Below are positions 25,125-36,742 of a stretch of DNA of 64,000 bases, piece by piece. The stretch covers positions 1,881,525 through 1,945,524 of the forward strand of contig CAIIXF020000004.1 of NCBI GenBank assembly GCA_903813345.2, in the 5' to 3' direction. The notes below the pieces were generated by a model. The model worked only from the letters and a program-made list of their open reading frames with translations, was not told the origin of the DNA and did no database searches. Positions within the stretch are counted from its first letter, which is position 1, and each line of letters opens with the position of its first letter. Source of the stretch: Owenia fusiformis. Taxonomy: Eukaryota; Annelida; Polychaeta; Sabellida; Oweniidae. A program made the translations under genes and the position numbers.

Positions 25125-26018
25125 AGGAACATACAGAAATACAACTGGAACAATCTATGTGAGAAATTCAATTAGTGACAAATGTAAACAAATGAAATCT
25201 CATATAAAATCAGCTATTTATAGCTCAATATTTTGAATAGCCAGTCAATATCAGGTGACAATTAATAGTATTTTGTGAGTGAAAGCAAAAGTTGACTCAC
25301 ACAGTTCAATAAATACATGCAATTATGCATCAGGTGATTTAGCCATGAACATGATTAAAATTTAGGGTCAGTATCCAGGACAAATAATTTGTTTAGTTCT
25401 CAAAGCACATATTTTGCTTGTTGCCCAGCCCACATATTTGTTCTATACCATTGTCAGTGTACATTTATATTTTTGATTAGTAGCCTGGACATATATTTTA
25501 TATTTTGTCTTTACAAATTCCACTGAACCTAAAGTAAACCAGGACATACATTTTATCTAGTACCAGGTTCATATGATTTGTCCAATAGTATTATAGTACA
25601 CAGGACAATCATTTTTGCAAATGAGTATAATTTTGTTTAGTAGCCTGGACATTTTTCTGATAGCCTTGCCATATTTGATGTCTTATATCCTTAACATTCG
25701 TTTATAACCAGAGCTTATACTTTAAGAGAGTACCTCAGAGTTTATAAAATATTCTATAAAGTGTATATATTGTTTAGTGTGTGATGTGAATTGTTTAGTA
25801 TCCCTGACAAAATATCACATATTTTTATCGCACGCTCGGATGTTATAATGTGATAAATTTTTCACCAATTTTAAGTGTGTTGGTTCACATTTTACGCGCC
25901 GATTCGCAAATCACTACGCTTTTTATACTTACACAATTAATTACGCGGTTACTCACGTGATTACTTACGCAATTAATTACGCGATTACGTACGCGAAATA
26001 AAATATTTTTAAACCGTA

Positions 26019-29000
26019 ATGGCTACTGGCGGAACAAAACCCAAGGATGCGATAGGAGAGGATGCGAAAAAGAAAATTGATGAAATGGCTGAAATCTTAG
26101 AACAGGAACAAAAGGAGGAGAAAGCTGGATTACTACAGATGATATCTCTGGAAAGACAATTAGCTGAACTTCAAAAGAAATACAATGTCGATTTGTTAGG
26201 CAACCCAACTGAAGCTGACAGTGATAACAGCAACACTGGACGAGACAATGACAACAATGAACCAAGAAACAAAGGTCTTCAAGGAAACTCAAAACTTCCA
26301 AAACTGTGTAAATACAATGGATCAAAGGGACAAGACATCTATGATTGGTGCGAGGATGCGAGTATTGCAATCAGGAACATACGTGAGAGGGACCGAGTGG
26401 ACTTCTTAATTTATCACCTTGACCCAATACCACGGAGAGAAGCTAAATACTTAGGCCCAAATACAACACCAGATGAAATCTTCAAAACACTTAAGAGAGT
26501 TTTTGGACGTCAAACCTCAGCACACAAAAGCTACACTGAATTCTACACAAGGAAACAAGACGCAACTGAATCCGTAGCACAATTCACACAATCTCTGATG
26601 CAATGCATGGACAGAATTAAAGAAACACAAAGTAATCTACAGAATGAGGACCAGTTACTTAAAGAACAGCTGATTGAAGGTGTTCAATGTCCTAAACTCA
26701 GATGGGAACTAAGGAGACTAAATAACCAAGACAGTACAACAACATTCCAGAAGTTAAGAGATGTCGCTTTCCAGTATGAATTCAATGAGAATGATTCAAA
26801 ATCGATGGAGAATACAAAGAAATCAACCGTCACATCAAACACCATAGACACCAATGATAAGACGTTACAGAAGATGATGCAACAGATGTTGGAGAAACAG
26901 AACAAACTTGAACAAGAAATCAACACTCTGAAAGAGGAAAACAAACAACACCGTGAATTCCAGAACAATCAACAAAATACACACTTTGGTCAACAAAACT
27001 ACCAACATGATAACTACAACAACCGAGGAAACTTCAATAACAGAGGAAACTTTAACAACAGAGGATTCAACAACTTCAATAACAACAGAGGAAATTTCAA
27101 CCAGGGAAGAGGAAGACGATTCTTCGGATCAAGATATAGCAATCAAGGACAGCGTGGAGATTTCAACAACAGGAATAGACAACAAGAAAATCAACAACCT
27201 AATTTCCACAACAATCATGGTAACAATGGAACCAACACCAACAATTCTGTTATCACATCCGCAAGTGAAAGCAACCCAAATAATTTCCAGATGGACAAAA
27301 TCTTAGGAAATGCGCCAAAAACTATGATAACAATTGGAAACCAAATAATTGAAGGAATTATAGACACAGGAAGCAGTGTAACTCTGATGTCAAAACAGTT
27401 ATACCAAAACAAATTCAATACTGAACTGGAAAACTTCAAAGTATTAGACCTGAAAGCAGCAAATAACCTACAAATTCCATATCAAGGATTGATGATAGAG
27501 ACAGTCGAGATTGAGGGACAACAGATGAAAGACATTGGAATCCTTGTTCACGCAGAGGATGGAAACTGCCCTGATCTTCTTATTGGAATGAATATCTTGA
27601 AAAACCTACCAAAATTCAAGGAAATACAACTGGAGGAAAAGACAAACCTAATTCGATTACAAGGACCTCAAAATGTTTTAATACCAGCTTCATCAACTAC
27701 TGACGTGAAAGTTACTACAGGAAGTTTCAGAGGAAATGGTGTAGTAGAGCCATTAGATACAGCACTACCTGGAAATGTTCAACTAATAACCGGATTCATA
27801 GATGCAAGTTCTGGGACATCAACTGTGAACATTTTAAATACTTCACAGAGTGACATCTTCATTTCCACAAGAACACCACTTGGGAAAATACAACCAGCTA
27901 CTGCCAGCTGTTGCAGAATCTCATACTGCAGTAACACAAATGAAATGAATATACAAGATAGCAAAATAACACAGCAAAACACAAAGTCACCAAATCAAGA
28001 AACTGAATTGAATCTGAGTGAACCAAACAAGAACAACCTTCCTGTCAACACAAAAGTGATGGAACAAATCGACAACATCATGAAAAACTTCCAAGGAACT
28101 AAAGAGGAATCTATAAAGGTGAAGGAAATGTTTTTAACATACCATGACATCTTTGGAACTGATGAAACCGATCTAGGATGTACTGACTTATTGCAGCACA
28201 GTATTCCAACACCTGACGGCCTAGTAATAAATGAACCGTACCGAAGAATACCACCTGCCATTTTCGAAGAAGTAAAGGAGCACATAGACAAACTGATAGA
28301 AAAGAAAGTCATTAGACCCAGCAACAGTTCTTTTGCCAGTCCAGTGGTGATCGTTAGGAAGAAGAATAAATCTATACGCCTGTGTGTGGACTACAGACGC
28401 TTGAATCAACACACCACTAGAGATTCTTTTCCACTACCAAGAATCCAAGAGAGCATGGATTCCCTTCTAAACTCGAAGATATTCAGCTGCATCGACCTCC
28501 AAAGTGCTTATTTGCAAGTGAAAGTCATCGATGAAGATATCCACAAGACTGCATTTACTACTCCTCTAGGACTATACGAATATATGAGAATGCCATTTGG
28601 ACTATCTAATGCGCCTTCAACATACCAACGACTCATGACGATTGCATTTCGTGAAGAGCTTTTCAAAACTGTTCTCTGTTATTTAGATGATCTACTCGTA
28701 TACTCCTCTTCAATCAGTGAAAACATTGACAGACTTGAAACAGTTTTCAAGATACTAAAGGAACACAATCTCAAATTGGAACTACGAAAATGCCATTTCT
28801 TCAAAACAGAAGTAATCTACTTGGGACACAAAGTTTCAGGAGAAGGAATTCAACCAGACCCATCCAAGATAGATCAGATTGTCAACTGGAAGGAACCAAA
28901 GACTTTAAAAGACTTGAGAAAATTCCTAGGAACTGCAGGATATCATCGACGTTTCATCAAATCCTATGCTTCTGTAGCTCAACCCCTACATGATCTTGTA

Positions 29001-31103
29001 AAGAAGGTTCTCAACAAATCCAGCAAAAAGACAGCAAACATAGAGAAACTTTGGACTTCAGAATGTAAAGCTGCTATGGAGATGATCAGGGAAAGACTAA
29101 CAACAGCACCATGTCTAGGTTTTGCAGATTATTCCAAACCATTTATACTCGAAACCGATGCTTCCAATACGGGCCTTGGAGCCGAACTTTTCCAACTTCA
29201 AGATGGCAGAATGAGAGTAATAGGTTATGGCAGTCGATCACTCCGAGGTGCAGAGAGAAATATGAAAAACTACTCATCCAAGAAACTAGAACTTCTCGCA
29301 CTTAAATGGGCCATAACAGAGAAATTTCGAGACTTCTTACTAGGAACCAAGTTCACTGTATTCACAGACAATAATCCCTTAACGTACATCATGCACAAGA
29401 AGAGACTACCTGCTTTGGAACAGCGATGGATATCTGATCTGGCGAGTTTTGATTTCGACATCAAATACAAACCTGGTAAAACCAACACAGCTGCAGACTG
29501 CCTATCTAGACTAGAACATGACTCGGAAGAAGATGATAGAGAAGAAGATTTCGAAGTTAGTGCAATGCAGATACTTGCCAAACAGTGTGACATCACATAC
29601 TTACCTGAGATGGAGGAAAGGAAAGAGCCCAAACAAAAAGAAGTTGCAGCACTACAAATAGAAGCAGAAATATCACAAGATGTAGCATCTTCATTTCTAC
29701 CAACAATAACAAAGGATGGTTACAGAGAATTACAGCAAAATGACAAGGACATCGCTCTCATAACTGAGATGGTAAAAGTAAATTACAAACCTACTTCAAA
29801 AGCAATGAAAAAACTCACAAAAAGCCAAAGAAAATTGGTTAAACAGTTGAAAAGCCTTGTAATGATAGATGAAATCCTGTACAGAAAATCACACTTTAAT
29901 GACACTTCTGTATTCCAAGCTGTTGTACCAGATGTTCTGAAGGAAGAAGTTCTTAAGTCACTACATGACTTCACAGGACACCAAGGAGTAGAACGAACAG
30001 AGAAGCTCATCAGACAAAGATTTTATTGGACAGAACTTCATCAAGATGTCGCAGAATATATCACAACCTGTAGCAGATGTCTGTTCGGAAAGATGCCTTA
30101 CCAGAAAGTCATCACACCTCTAGGCAGACTTACAGCAAATAGACCATTAGATCTAGTCTTTATTGACTTTACCCTTCTTGAAAAAGCCTCCAATGGAATG
30201 GAAAATGTACTTGTGATCACAGACGCATTCACAAAGTTCACAATCACAGAACCCACCAGAGATCAAAAAGCTGAGACTGTAGCTAAAGTACTAGTGAGGT
30301 CATTTATCCAGATATTTGGCATCCCACACAGAATACATAGCGACCAAGGAAGAAACTTCGAGAGTGAGGTCATCAAGTGTCTTTGTAAGATGTATAATAT
30401 AGAAAAATCAAGAACAACGCCATACCACCCCTCAGGAAACGGCCAATGCGAAAGATTTAATAGGACGCTTCACAACCTTCTGATATCTCTTGAACAAGAC
30501 AAGAAGAGAAGATGGCCTGATTATATCAAAGAACTGACCTACTGTTATAACACAACACCACACAGTTCTACGGGATACTCCCCCTTCTTTCTGATGTTTG
30601 GTCGAGAACCGAGACTTCCCATATCCATTCAACTAGGTGTTGACGATGTTGATACTTGTGACAAGGATAAAGAAAAAGAAGAACAGGTTCAGAAAGAGAA
30701 CAAAAGTTGGATAGTAGAACATGAAAGAATATTGAAAGAAGCACACACAAAAGCAGCAATGAAAATAGACAAAGAAGCAGACAGAAGAAAAGAAATCTTT
30801 GACAAGAAAGCTAGAGAGACTGTTATAGAAATAGGATCAAAAGTTCTTACCAGGAAGAGAATACAAGGAAGAAATAAAATCCAAGATTCTTTTGAAGAAG
30901 ACATATATACAGTTGTACAAAGGAAAAATGATGTTTACACGATAGAAAATAAGTATGGAGCAAGAAAAACTGTAAACATAGTAGACTTAAAAGAAGTTCC
31001 ACAGAAAGTAAGAGGAATAAAACAAAACAAACATGAAGATGTGCCTGAAACTGAGACTATCAGGAGATCAAAAAGATTAGCAGCTCAGAATGCCATGATG
31101 TAG
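26019..31103 (+). CDS. gag-pol: Gag-Pol polyprotein of Ty3/gypsy-type retrotransposon
   Basis: A single 1,694-codon frame from ATG 26019, with no frameshift or stop between Gag and Pol. In order: coiled-coil N-terminus (~15-60); a retrotransposon Gag-like region (~95-265); a low-complexity Asn/Arg/Gly/Phe-rich segment (~330-400) where a CCHC zinc knuckle would usually sit and none is present; aspartic protease with DTGSS at 449-453; reverse transcriptase with YLDD at 888-891; RNase H with D1047, E1091 and D1117; integrase with an H1316/H1321/C1351/C1354 zinc site and catalytic D1383, D1442 and E1478 (35 residues between the last two). The C-terminus carries a basic GSKVLTRK region followed by a GPY/F-like module and has no chromodomain. 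All catalytic residues are present, so the element looks competent. It replicates through an RNA intermediate in cytoplasmic particles and integrates via the integrase, as known for the family. Confidence 0.95.
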   Translation: MATGGTKPKDAIGEDAKKKIDEMAEILEQEQKEEKAGLLQMISLERQLAELQKKYNVDLLGNPTEADSDNSNTGRDNDNNEPRNKGLQGNSKLPKLCKYNGSKGQDIYDWCEDASIAIRNIRERDRVDFLIYHLDPIPRREAKYLGPNTTPDEIFKTLKRVFGRQTSAHKSYTEFYTRKQDATESVAQFTQSLMQCMDRIKETQSNLQNEDQLLKEQLIEGVQCPKLRWELRRLNNQDSTTTFQKLRDVAFQYEFNENDSKSMENTKKSTVTSNTIDTNDKTLQKMMQQMLEKQNKLEQEINTLKEENKQHREFQNNQQNTHFGQQNYQHDNYNNRGNFNNRGNFNNRGFNNFNNNRGNFNQGRGRRFFGSRYSNQGQRGDFNNRNRQQENQQPNFHNNHGNNGTNTNNSVITSASESNPNNFQMDKILGNAPKTMITIGNQIIEGIIDTGSSVTLMSKQLYQNKFNTELENFKVLDLKAANNLQIPYQGLMIETVEIEGQQMKDIGILVHAEDGNCPDLLIGMNILKNLPKFKEIQLEEKTNLIRLQGPQNVLIPASSTTDVKVTTGSFRGNGVVEPLDTALPGNVQLITGFIDASSGTSTVNILNTSQSDIFISTRTPLGKIQPATASCCRISYCSNTNEMNIQDSKITQQNTKSPNQETELNLSEPNKNNLPVNTKVMEQIDNIMKNFQGTKEESIKVKEMFLTYHDIFGTDETDLGCTDLLQHSIPTPDGLVINEPYRRIPPAIFEEVKEHIDKLIEKKVIRPSNSSFASPVVIVRKKNKSIRLCVDYRRLNQHTTRDSFPLPRIQESMDSLLNSKIFSCIDLQSAYLQVKVIDEDIHKTAFTTPLGLYEYMRMPFGLSNAPSTYQRLMTIAFREELFKTVLCYLDDLLVYSSSISENIDRLETVFKILKEHNLKLELRKCHFFKTEVIYLGHKVSGEGIQPDPSKIDQIVNWKEPKTLKDLRKFLGTAGYHRRFIKSYASVAQPLHDLVKKVLNKSSKKTANIEKLWTSECKAAMEMIRERLTTAPCLGFADYSKPFILETDASNTGLGAELFQLQDGRMRVIGYGSRSLRGAERNMKNYSSKKLELLALKWAITEKFRDFLLGTKFTVFTDNNPLTYIMHKKRLPALEQRWISDLASFDFDIKYKPGKTNTAADCLSRLEHDSEEDDREEDFEVSAMQILAKQCDITYLPEMEERKEPKQKEVAALQIEAEISQDVASSFLPTITKDGYRELQQNDKDIALITEMVKVNYKPTSKAMKKLTKSQRKLVKQLKSLVMIDEILYRKSHFNDTSVFQAVVPDVLKEEVLKSLHDFTGHQGVERTEKLIRQRFYWTELHQDVAEYITTCSRCLFGKMPYQKVITPLGRLTANRPLDLVFIDFTLLEKASNGMENVLVITDAFTKFTITEPTRDQKAETVAKVLVRSFIQIFGIPHRIHSDQGRNFESEVIKCLCKMYNIEKSRTTPYHPSGNGQCERFNRTLHNLLISLEQDKKRRWPDYIKELTYCYNTTPHSSTGYSPFFLMFGREPRLPISIQLGVDDVDTCDKDKEKEEQVQKENKSWIVEHERILKEAHTKAAMKIDKEADRRKEIFDKKARETVIEIGSKVLTRKRIQGRNKIQDSFEEDIYTVVQRKNDVYTIENKYGARKTVNIVDLKEVPQKVRGIKQNKHEDVPETETIRRSKRLAAQNAMM

Positions 31104-31491
31104 ACATGATGTCAGAAAAATTGAGATATATATTTTATCGCGTTTAGTGATTTGCGATAAGCGTTCTGTAATAAATGTTATTTTCTTAACTATTGTTCTA
31201 TTTTAATAATTCAAATTACTGTTATATGTTACTGTTATTTATACTATAAAAGAAACACAATACATATATAAAAAGTTACTTTGTTAACAGAACATAATTT
31301 TATTGACTACCATTTTAAGGTAGTGGATGTTAATTAGGGGAGGATAATCCTTCATAATGGTATTTCATAATGTTATTTTCTATGTTCCACGTGTGTGTGA
31401 CATATTGTTGTTAGAATTTAATGTATTTTATAATTCCTGTGGTAGCAAGAGCAAGGATAATTTGGGACAAATTATGACGAGTCCGCGTGTG
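31104..31491 (+). other. Retrotransposon 3' untranslated region
   Basis: No ORF. It contains a small TATCGC...GCGATA inverted repeat (31136-31159), an AATAAA at 31170-31175 and a purine tract AGGGGAGGA (about 31336). The purine tract lies ~150 bp from the LTR, so the usual polypurine tract directly abutting the 3' LTR is not seen. Confidence 0.7.
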
Positions 31492-32633
31492 TGTGACAGG
31501 ATGTTTTAGATTTTCAAACCCTACTGTGGAGAGTTATATTTTTATGTATTTCAATTATATTTTCAAACCCTGCTAGGAGAATAGCTTTGATTTACACACA
31601 GTGTGCACATGCAAGGGGATTAACCTTGATTGCATTTACTTTCCAAATCACCAGTGCTAGCCTTGATTTTGAACTGTAAAGACATGGTAAGAAATTTTCA
31701 TATATTTTTGTCACTTTTTACCCTTTAGAATATGCCAACATTATGCCAATTGTATTCATTTTATTCTCCATAACTTTAGCTCCAATTTGATGTAAATATT
31801 ATTTTGTATTTCAAATACTTTTGAGTAATTTCTTTGTAAAACTTGAACAATGTGTTGGAACAATTGTCCATAAGGTGATGTTCATTTCATGCACCTGTGC
31901 GTTATTCATTTACAATTAAAACCACCAATTATGTCATTTCATATGACTTATCTTGGTACACACGTTTTACAGGAGACACTGTGTGCGTACTAAAGATGTA
32001 TGGCTAGCACTCAGAGACTGTATAGCTTATTTTATAAGGTACATTCCACATTTTATTTTATATTGCTCAATTGTAAACCTTCATGGTACATTTTGCATAA
32101 AGTAACTGAATTATATTTATATTTGGTAATTTCAATAGAGAAATGTATGCAGTGCGTCAAGCACAGTATAAGGGTTTTCTTGGGAACAGAATAAGGGCCC
32201 TTTAAGTCCCATAGCCCTTAGTACTAAGAAGTTTATCATAAAACTGTATGTTTCATTATTGTATTTTACCTGCTTTACAAACAGCTATTTGTACATTACT
32301 TTTATTTGCAGCTCTGGGGTACAAACTAGGTGCACAGCCTTAAGCATTTGTGGTTTTGGTCTTAAGTGAGTTAGGTAGCTTGAATACAAGATCAGTTAGT
32401 GATTTAGGTAGCTTGAATACAAGATCAGTTAGTGATTTAGGTAGCTTGAGTACAAGATCAGTTAGTGATTTAGGTAGCTTGAGTATTAAGATCAGTTGAG
32501 AGATTTAGCTCATTTGTATAACATTTTGATCATTTGATTGATTATAGGGTTGAATACATTTTAATACATTTTATATTCTTATTCTGTTAATTCGATTTGT
32601 AATGTAACCCACGTCCACTCCCCCATGGTTACA
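31492..32633 (+). repeat. 3' LTR
   Basis: 1,142 bp, same ends and apparently the same sequence as the 5' LTR, including the 33-bp array (32373-32504). It is followed directly by the TTAT target duplication. Confidence 0.93.
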
Positions 32634-33371
32634 TTATCATATTTGTTAGAATTATAATTCTGAGTAAACATAATATATTTTTAAGTATTGAGTAACAATT
32701 TTAAGAATGGTATCAGAATTAGACATTGACCTATTTTCACACAAATTGAAAATGCCAGTCCAAAAAATGAATCTAACATTGTTTTCAGACACATGAAAAA
32801 TGTACCTCTTGGGTACATATTTACCAAAGTATGTGCCCAGCATATTTCTCCTTGGAGGTATCAAACATCTGACTCAGAAAGGCAAAATTATGAATGAATG
32901 TCAAACTCCTTAAGTGCTAATTGAAAGGGAGGGGCATGTTTAGAATATCTCACTTGTATTTTTGCTGAATTATGAAAACAGAGTTCTTCAGAATCCAAAA
33001 TATACATGTATGTGTATGTATCAGAGTTTTAAAATCTTTATAGATTTTGTTAGTGAATTAAATCGCATTGTGATAATTTCTTTCAATTAATTTGTATCTA
33101 AGTAGGTTGTTGATTGAATTATTAAGTGTTATTGAAAATAATATTTTGATAACTGAATTATGATATTATCAAGTGGTTTGTAGTAAACTGTTTTTAATGT
33201 TTATTAATTGTATTCTATTAGAAATTGCTGTTCTTAATACATATTCAAGGTTGTTCATTAAACTTTCAATATGTGAAGTTTAATCAAAAGTGTTACCCCC
33301 AATACCCCTATTGAACTACATTATAAAGTCTGTTTACGTATGGCAATTTTGAGAAGTTTGTCAAAGATGTC

Positions 33372-33512
33372 TAACATAAGAGGAGGATTAATACCCCAGA
33401 ATGGATGAACCTATCTGATATGAAGATGGAGCTCTTGATGGTCATCTTTCCATGGAAATAAGTTCATTAATGCATTCTGGGGCATCTCCCTTCTTGTCTA
33501 ACCTTGGAATTA
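33372..33512. repeat. Foldback sequence
   Basis: ATACCCCAGAATGGATGAAC and the complement of the downstream GTTCATTAATGCATTCTGGG stretch pair, and inner arms around GAAGATGGAGCTCTTGATGG also fold. A diverged relative may lie near 10395-10470. Probably a non-autonomous element remnant. Confidence 0.5.
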
Positions 33513-34467
33513 AGAAAAATTCAATTTGAAACATTCAGATCGGAGCTTGGTTTTCCAAACTTTTGGAGGTGGTGTATTTGAAATTTTCTGTATTTTTTGC
33601 ATTATTTTAAATCCTCAATAAAATAAAGGGGTATTAAATGACATGAAACGTCTGGGTAATAAATCAGTTAGGAATGTGGATTTTACATGTTTAAAAACAA
33701 AAATATGTTTTGATGTCAGCTTAAATAAACAGCTATACAGTTGGTGTCATGTTATTGTCATGCATACTTTAGTGGAGAAACAATGAAATATGAGTATATG
33801 TAAACTTGTATTAAAATGTAAATTACAAGTCCTTAAGGTTCATAATTTTAGAATCTGTTTAGTATTATTTTTTCTTAGATTCTTTAATGAAGTGGGTGGA
33901 AACTGATTTTCAAAATTTTCCCAAAATATGCAATTTTTCATGTTTTTCTCAAATTTTAGTTGGTGCCAGTTTTCAGTTAAAGGTGCAGGCCTATTTTCAA
34001 AAGTGGCTTCAGTCTGCTGACCCCACTTGATTCTGTGTTCATATCTACATTCATAGAAATCATAGAATAAAATCCTATTATATCTACTTGTTTGAAATAT
34101 TTCTGTGAAATATTCAGTCAATAAATTGTCATAGGTGTGTAAAATAATGAAAAATTATAACTACATGTGAAATCATATTGTACAGAGATTGTATTTCATT
34201 AGAAAATGACAGATGAAAAATATATATCTTTTTTTTATAAACAAGATGTATGGTGTGGAAGGTGGTATATTGTCATGCTTTTACGAAATCATTATGACTT
34301 AAGGGAGTTAAATATATATTGAAGAGAGGCAATAGAATCGAGGCACTGCATCACCTCGCCTAAACCAATCAACTGTACCAACCCTAGTAACACTACCTTG
34401 ACCTCACCTATGGCCCATCCAAAATATGTATATGTTAAAACCTATCTAACCTAAACCCCACTCGGAC

Positions 34468-34656
34468 CAGCTGAAAGTTGAGAATATTTAGATGTTCACA
34501 TTTCAAGGTTTCTTTAACAAAGGAGTCAATGGGGTATTACAAAAATGGAGCTGAGAGGAAGTGGTAATATTGAGAGGTGTTCAGATTTGAGAGGTGTTCA
34601 GATTGATTAGAGAGGTGTTCAAATTTGAGAGGTGTCAAGATATACAGGTTTAACTG
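34468..34656. mobile_element. TA-family mini-element with GAGGTGTTC motif, copy
   Basis: Ends ATACAGGTTTAACTG followed by TA. It contains four GAGAGGTGTTC-type repeats and an AGATGTTCACATTT near its start. Related to the copies at 39331, 47621, 48721 and 54284; left boundary approximate. Confidence 0.45.
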
Positions 34657-35109
34657 TACACACAGAGTCAAAATGTAGTATGGATCCAAGTCATGCTTTT
34701 GGGGGGTCAGCGATTGTAAACAATAAAAACATGATCAAGAAGATTTCTTTTTTTGCCAGGCTAAATAGGAATTAAACAGATTGAATTTTGGCTTTTACAA
34801 ACACTAGAGTTTAAATCAATCATTCACCTCACTAAATCAGATGTTTTAAAAGGTTTGCTTTTATCCGTGTTCTCTTTGAAGTTAAGCTATAGATTCTAGG
34901 TATTTACTGTTAAGAACTTTAGGATATGGGTTTTGTCTTATGTTTGTCTTAATGTGTATTTTACAGAAATATTCTTATAGAATCTCAATTTGTGACTGAA
35001 ACTGATTTGAAAAGTAATATACTTATTTTGACCTGAAAGTCTCCTGCCTCACATTCTTGTTATCTAGAAATTGATGCAAAATTAATTTTGATATAATCAT
35101 AATATCATA

Positions 35110-35471
35110 TTAAGGATGTTCCCTGGACGAAGTTGAAAACGATGAACACCAACCCCTAATTTTTCTTTTCAAAATGTGAAGTACATAGCATAACTAAGTG
35201 TTTCTGTGAGTTTAAGAAAAAGTTAAATATTCAAAAGTGTGTTTTGGGGTGAAAACCTGATTTTTAACATGGGTTTCAATGAGAAAGTGCCACGCCCACT
35301 TTTGTCAAATATTGACACTTTAGAGGCCTCTTGCTCAGAAAAAAGCACACTAACATATGGTTTTTAAAGTTTTAATATTCTTTGTTGCCCGTGAGAATCC
35401 CAGAAAACCATTTTTGAGAAAAAGTTAAATACTATTGAATATTTTCCTATCTGACCAGGGAACATCCTTAA
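35110..35471. mobile_element. TTAA-flanked inverted-repeat element
   Basis: TTAA|GGATGTTCCCTGG at the left and CCAGGGAACATCC|TTAA at the right are perfect inverted repeats with a TTAA duplication, the target signature of piggyBac and Kolobok elements. The ~350-bp interior has no ORF. Non-autonomous. Confidence 0.8.
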
Positions 35472-36687
35472 CAAGACCTCAACCTATTAGGCATACCACC
35501 GAGTTCAAATCATAACACCGAGTTCAATGATACATATCGCTCCACACCTTAGTTTTGGTTTAAGAAACAAGAATATTGATGCAAATGCCATTTAATAAAT
35601 GATATCTTATTTTTATTAATGTTCAATAGTTCATTATTATTGACATTTTTATACTATATCCCTATCAAAATGACTGCTTCTTATACCATGCTTAAGGCAA
35701 GTTTACTCATGATACTACCATGTATCAATAGAAGACATTCAACATGGGGGTATAACCAAATCTATCAATATAAGTTTATGACCACCAGGCTTGATGTTTC
35801 AGCTGTTACTCTAAATTTTCAGAAGTTTCAGCTTTTCCCTAGAATATTTTAGATTGTTTTTGATCCATGTTGAAATAGAATCATTTTGAAATTCGTTATT
35901 CTGTATATTTGTGTTTCTTGGCAATTTCTCCCCAGTGTATCATCTCTTGCAAAAAATAGTGTGAAATGGAATATTTTGCATGGGTAAAGTAAACTCCAAT
36001 TCAGCTGAAGAATTCATAAGAAGTATGATATGACAATTTTGATCAAAAAATTATATATTTGATGTTTGGTGGGAGAAACTTTTTCATCATTCATTTTATC
36101 AAAAATATTAAAATGACTATAATCAGAAATCTCAAGTTAAGAGATTTGACCTCCTCCCTTTCAGTATTTTTCACGGTTATAAAAACATTTTCTTAAAAAA
36201 GCGGAACATGTAGAAATGAATATGTGAGATTTCCTCTACATTAACCTAATGAAGCACAAATGTATGAAATACAAGTCGTTTAGCAGTTATTGTCATTCAA
36301 AATAGAGTAAAACACGACAATTCAAGTGAAATGATTTTTGAGAACTTCTCTTCATACCACTTCAAACAAGTGCTTATTAAATGAGAAAAAATTGATGGCC
36401 GTTTTTCAAGTTGATTAATTTTGGTTTGGAGAAAAAACATGTTTTGACATTATTTTTGACTCAAAGCTGTTTTTGTCTAATTCATTTTAGGTTAAACGAA
36501 TTGGTTGATTTTATGGTCATGTAAAGGAATACAGTCTTAAAGGTTCTTGAAGCATTGCATTCAAAGGATGCTATATTCATGTAGAATGACAAAAGAAGTC
36601 ATCTCTCTTACAAGTATCAATCAATTAAACCCCGAGAGATCAGAACTCATAGTGCTATGCTCAGATTTTTAGTACCAGCGCCCGACC

Positions 36688-36742
36688 GATGAGTATTTTG
36701 TTCAAAATTGCATTCAGTTTTGAACAAAATACAGTACTCATC
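36688..36742. repeat. 55-nt hairpin
   Basis: GATGAGTATTTTGTTCAAAA pairs with a downstream arm ending ACTCATC through 20 base pairs, with a 5-nt bulge and a 10-nt loop. Small foldback of unknown role. Confidence 0.6.

Larger units (their letters stand above)
23670..32633 (+). mobile_element. Complete Ty3/gypsy-type LTR retrotransposon
   Basis: It is 8,964 bp long, flanked by the 4-bp duplication TTAT (23666-23669 and 32634-32637). Two 1,142-bp LTRs beginning TGT and ending ACA enclose a leader, one Gag-Pol frame (26019-31103) and a 388-bp 3' region. The order protease, reverse transcriptase, RNase H, integrase places it in Ty3/gypsy rather than Ty1/copia. No envelope-like frame and no chromodomain are visible. 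The intact frame and LTRs identical by eye indicate a recent insertion. It lies in the sense orientation inside the proposed intron of the lectin-like gene. Confidence 0.93.

Noticed and set aside
26023-30904. Many minus-strand and alternative-frame ORFs under the retrotransposon polyprotein
   Set aside because: Shadows of the 1,694-codon Gag-Pol frame; none has independent motifs.
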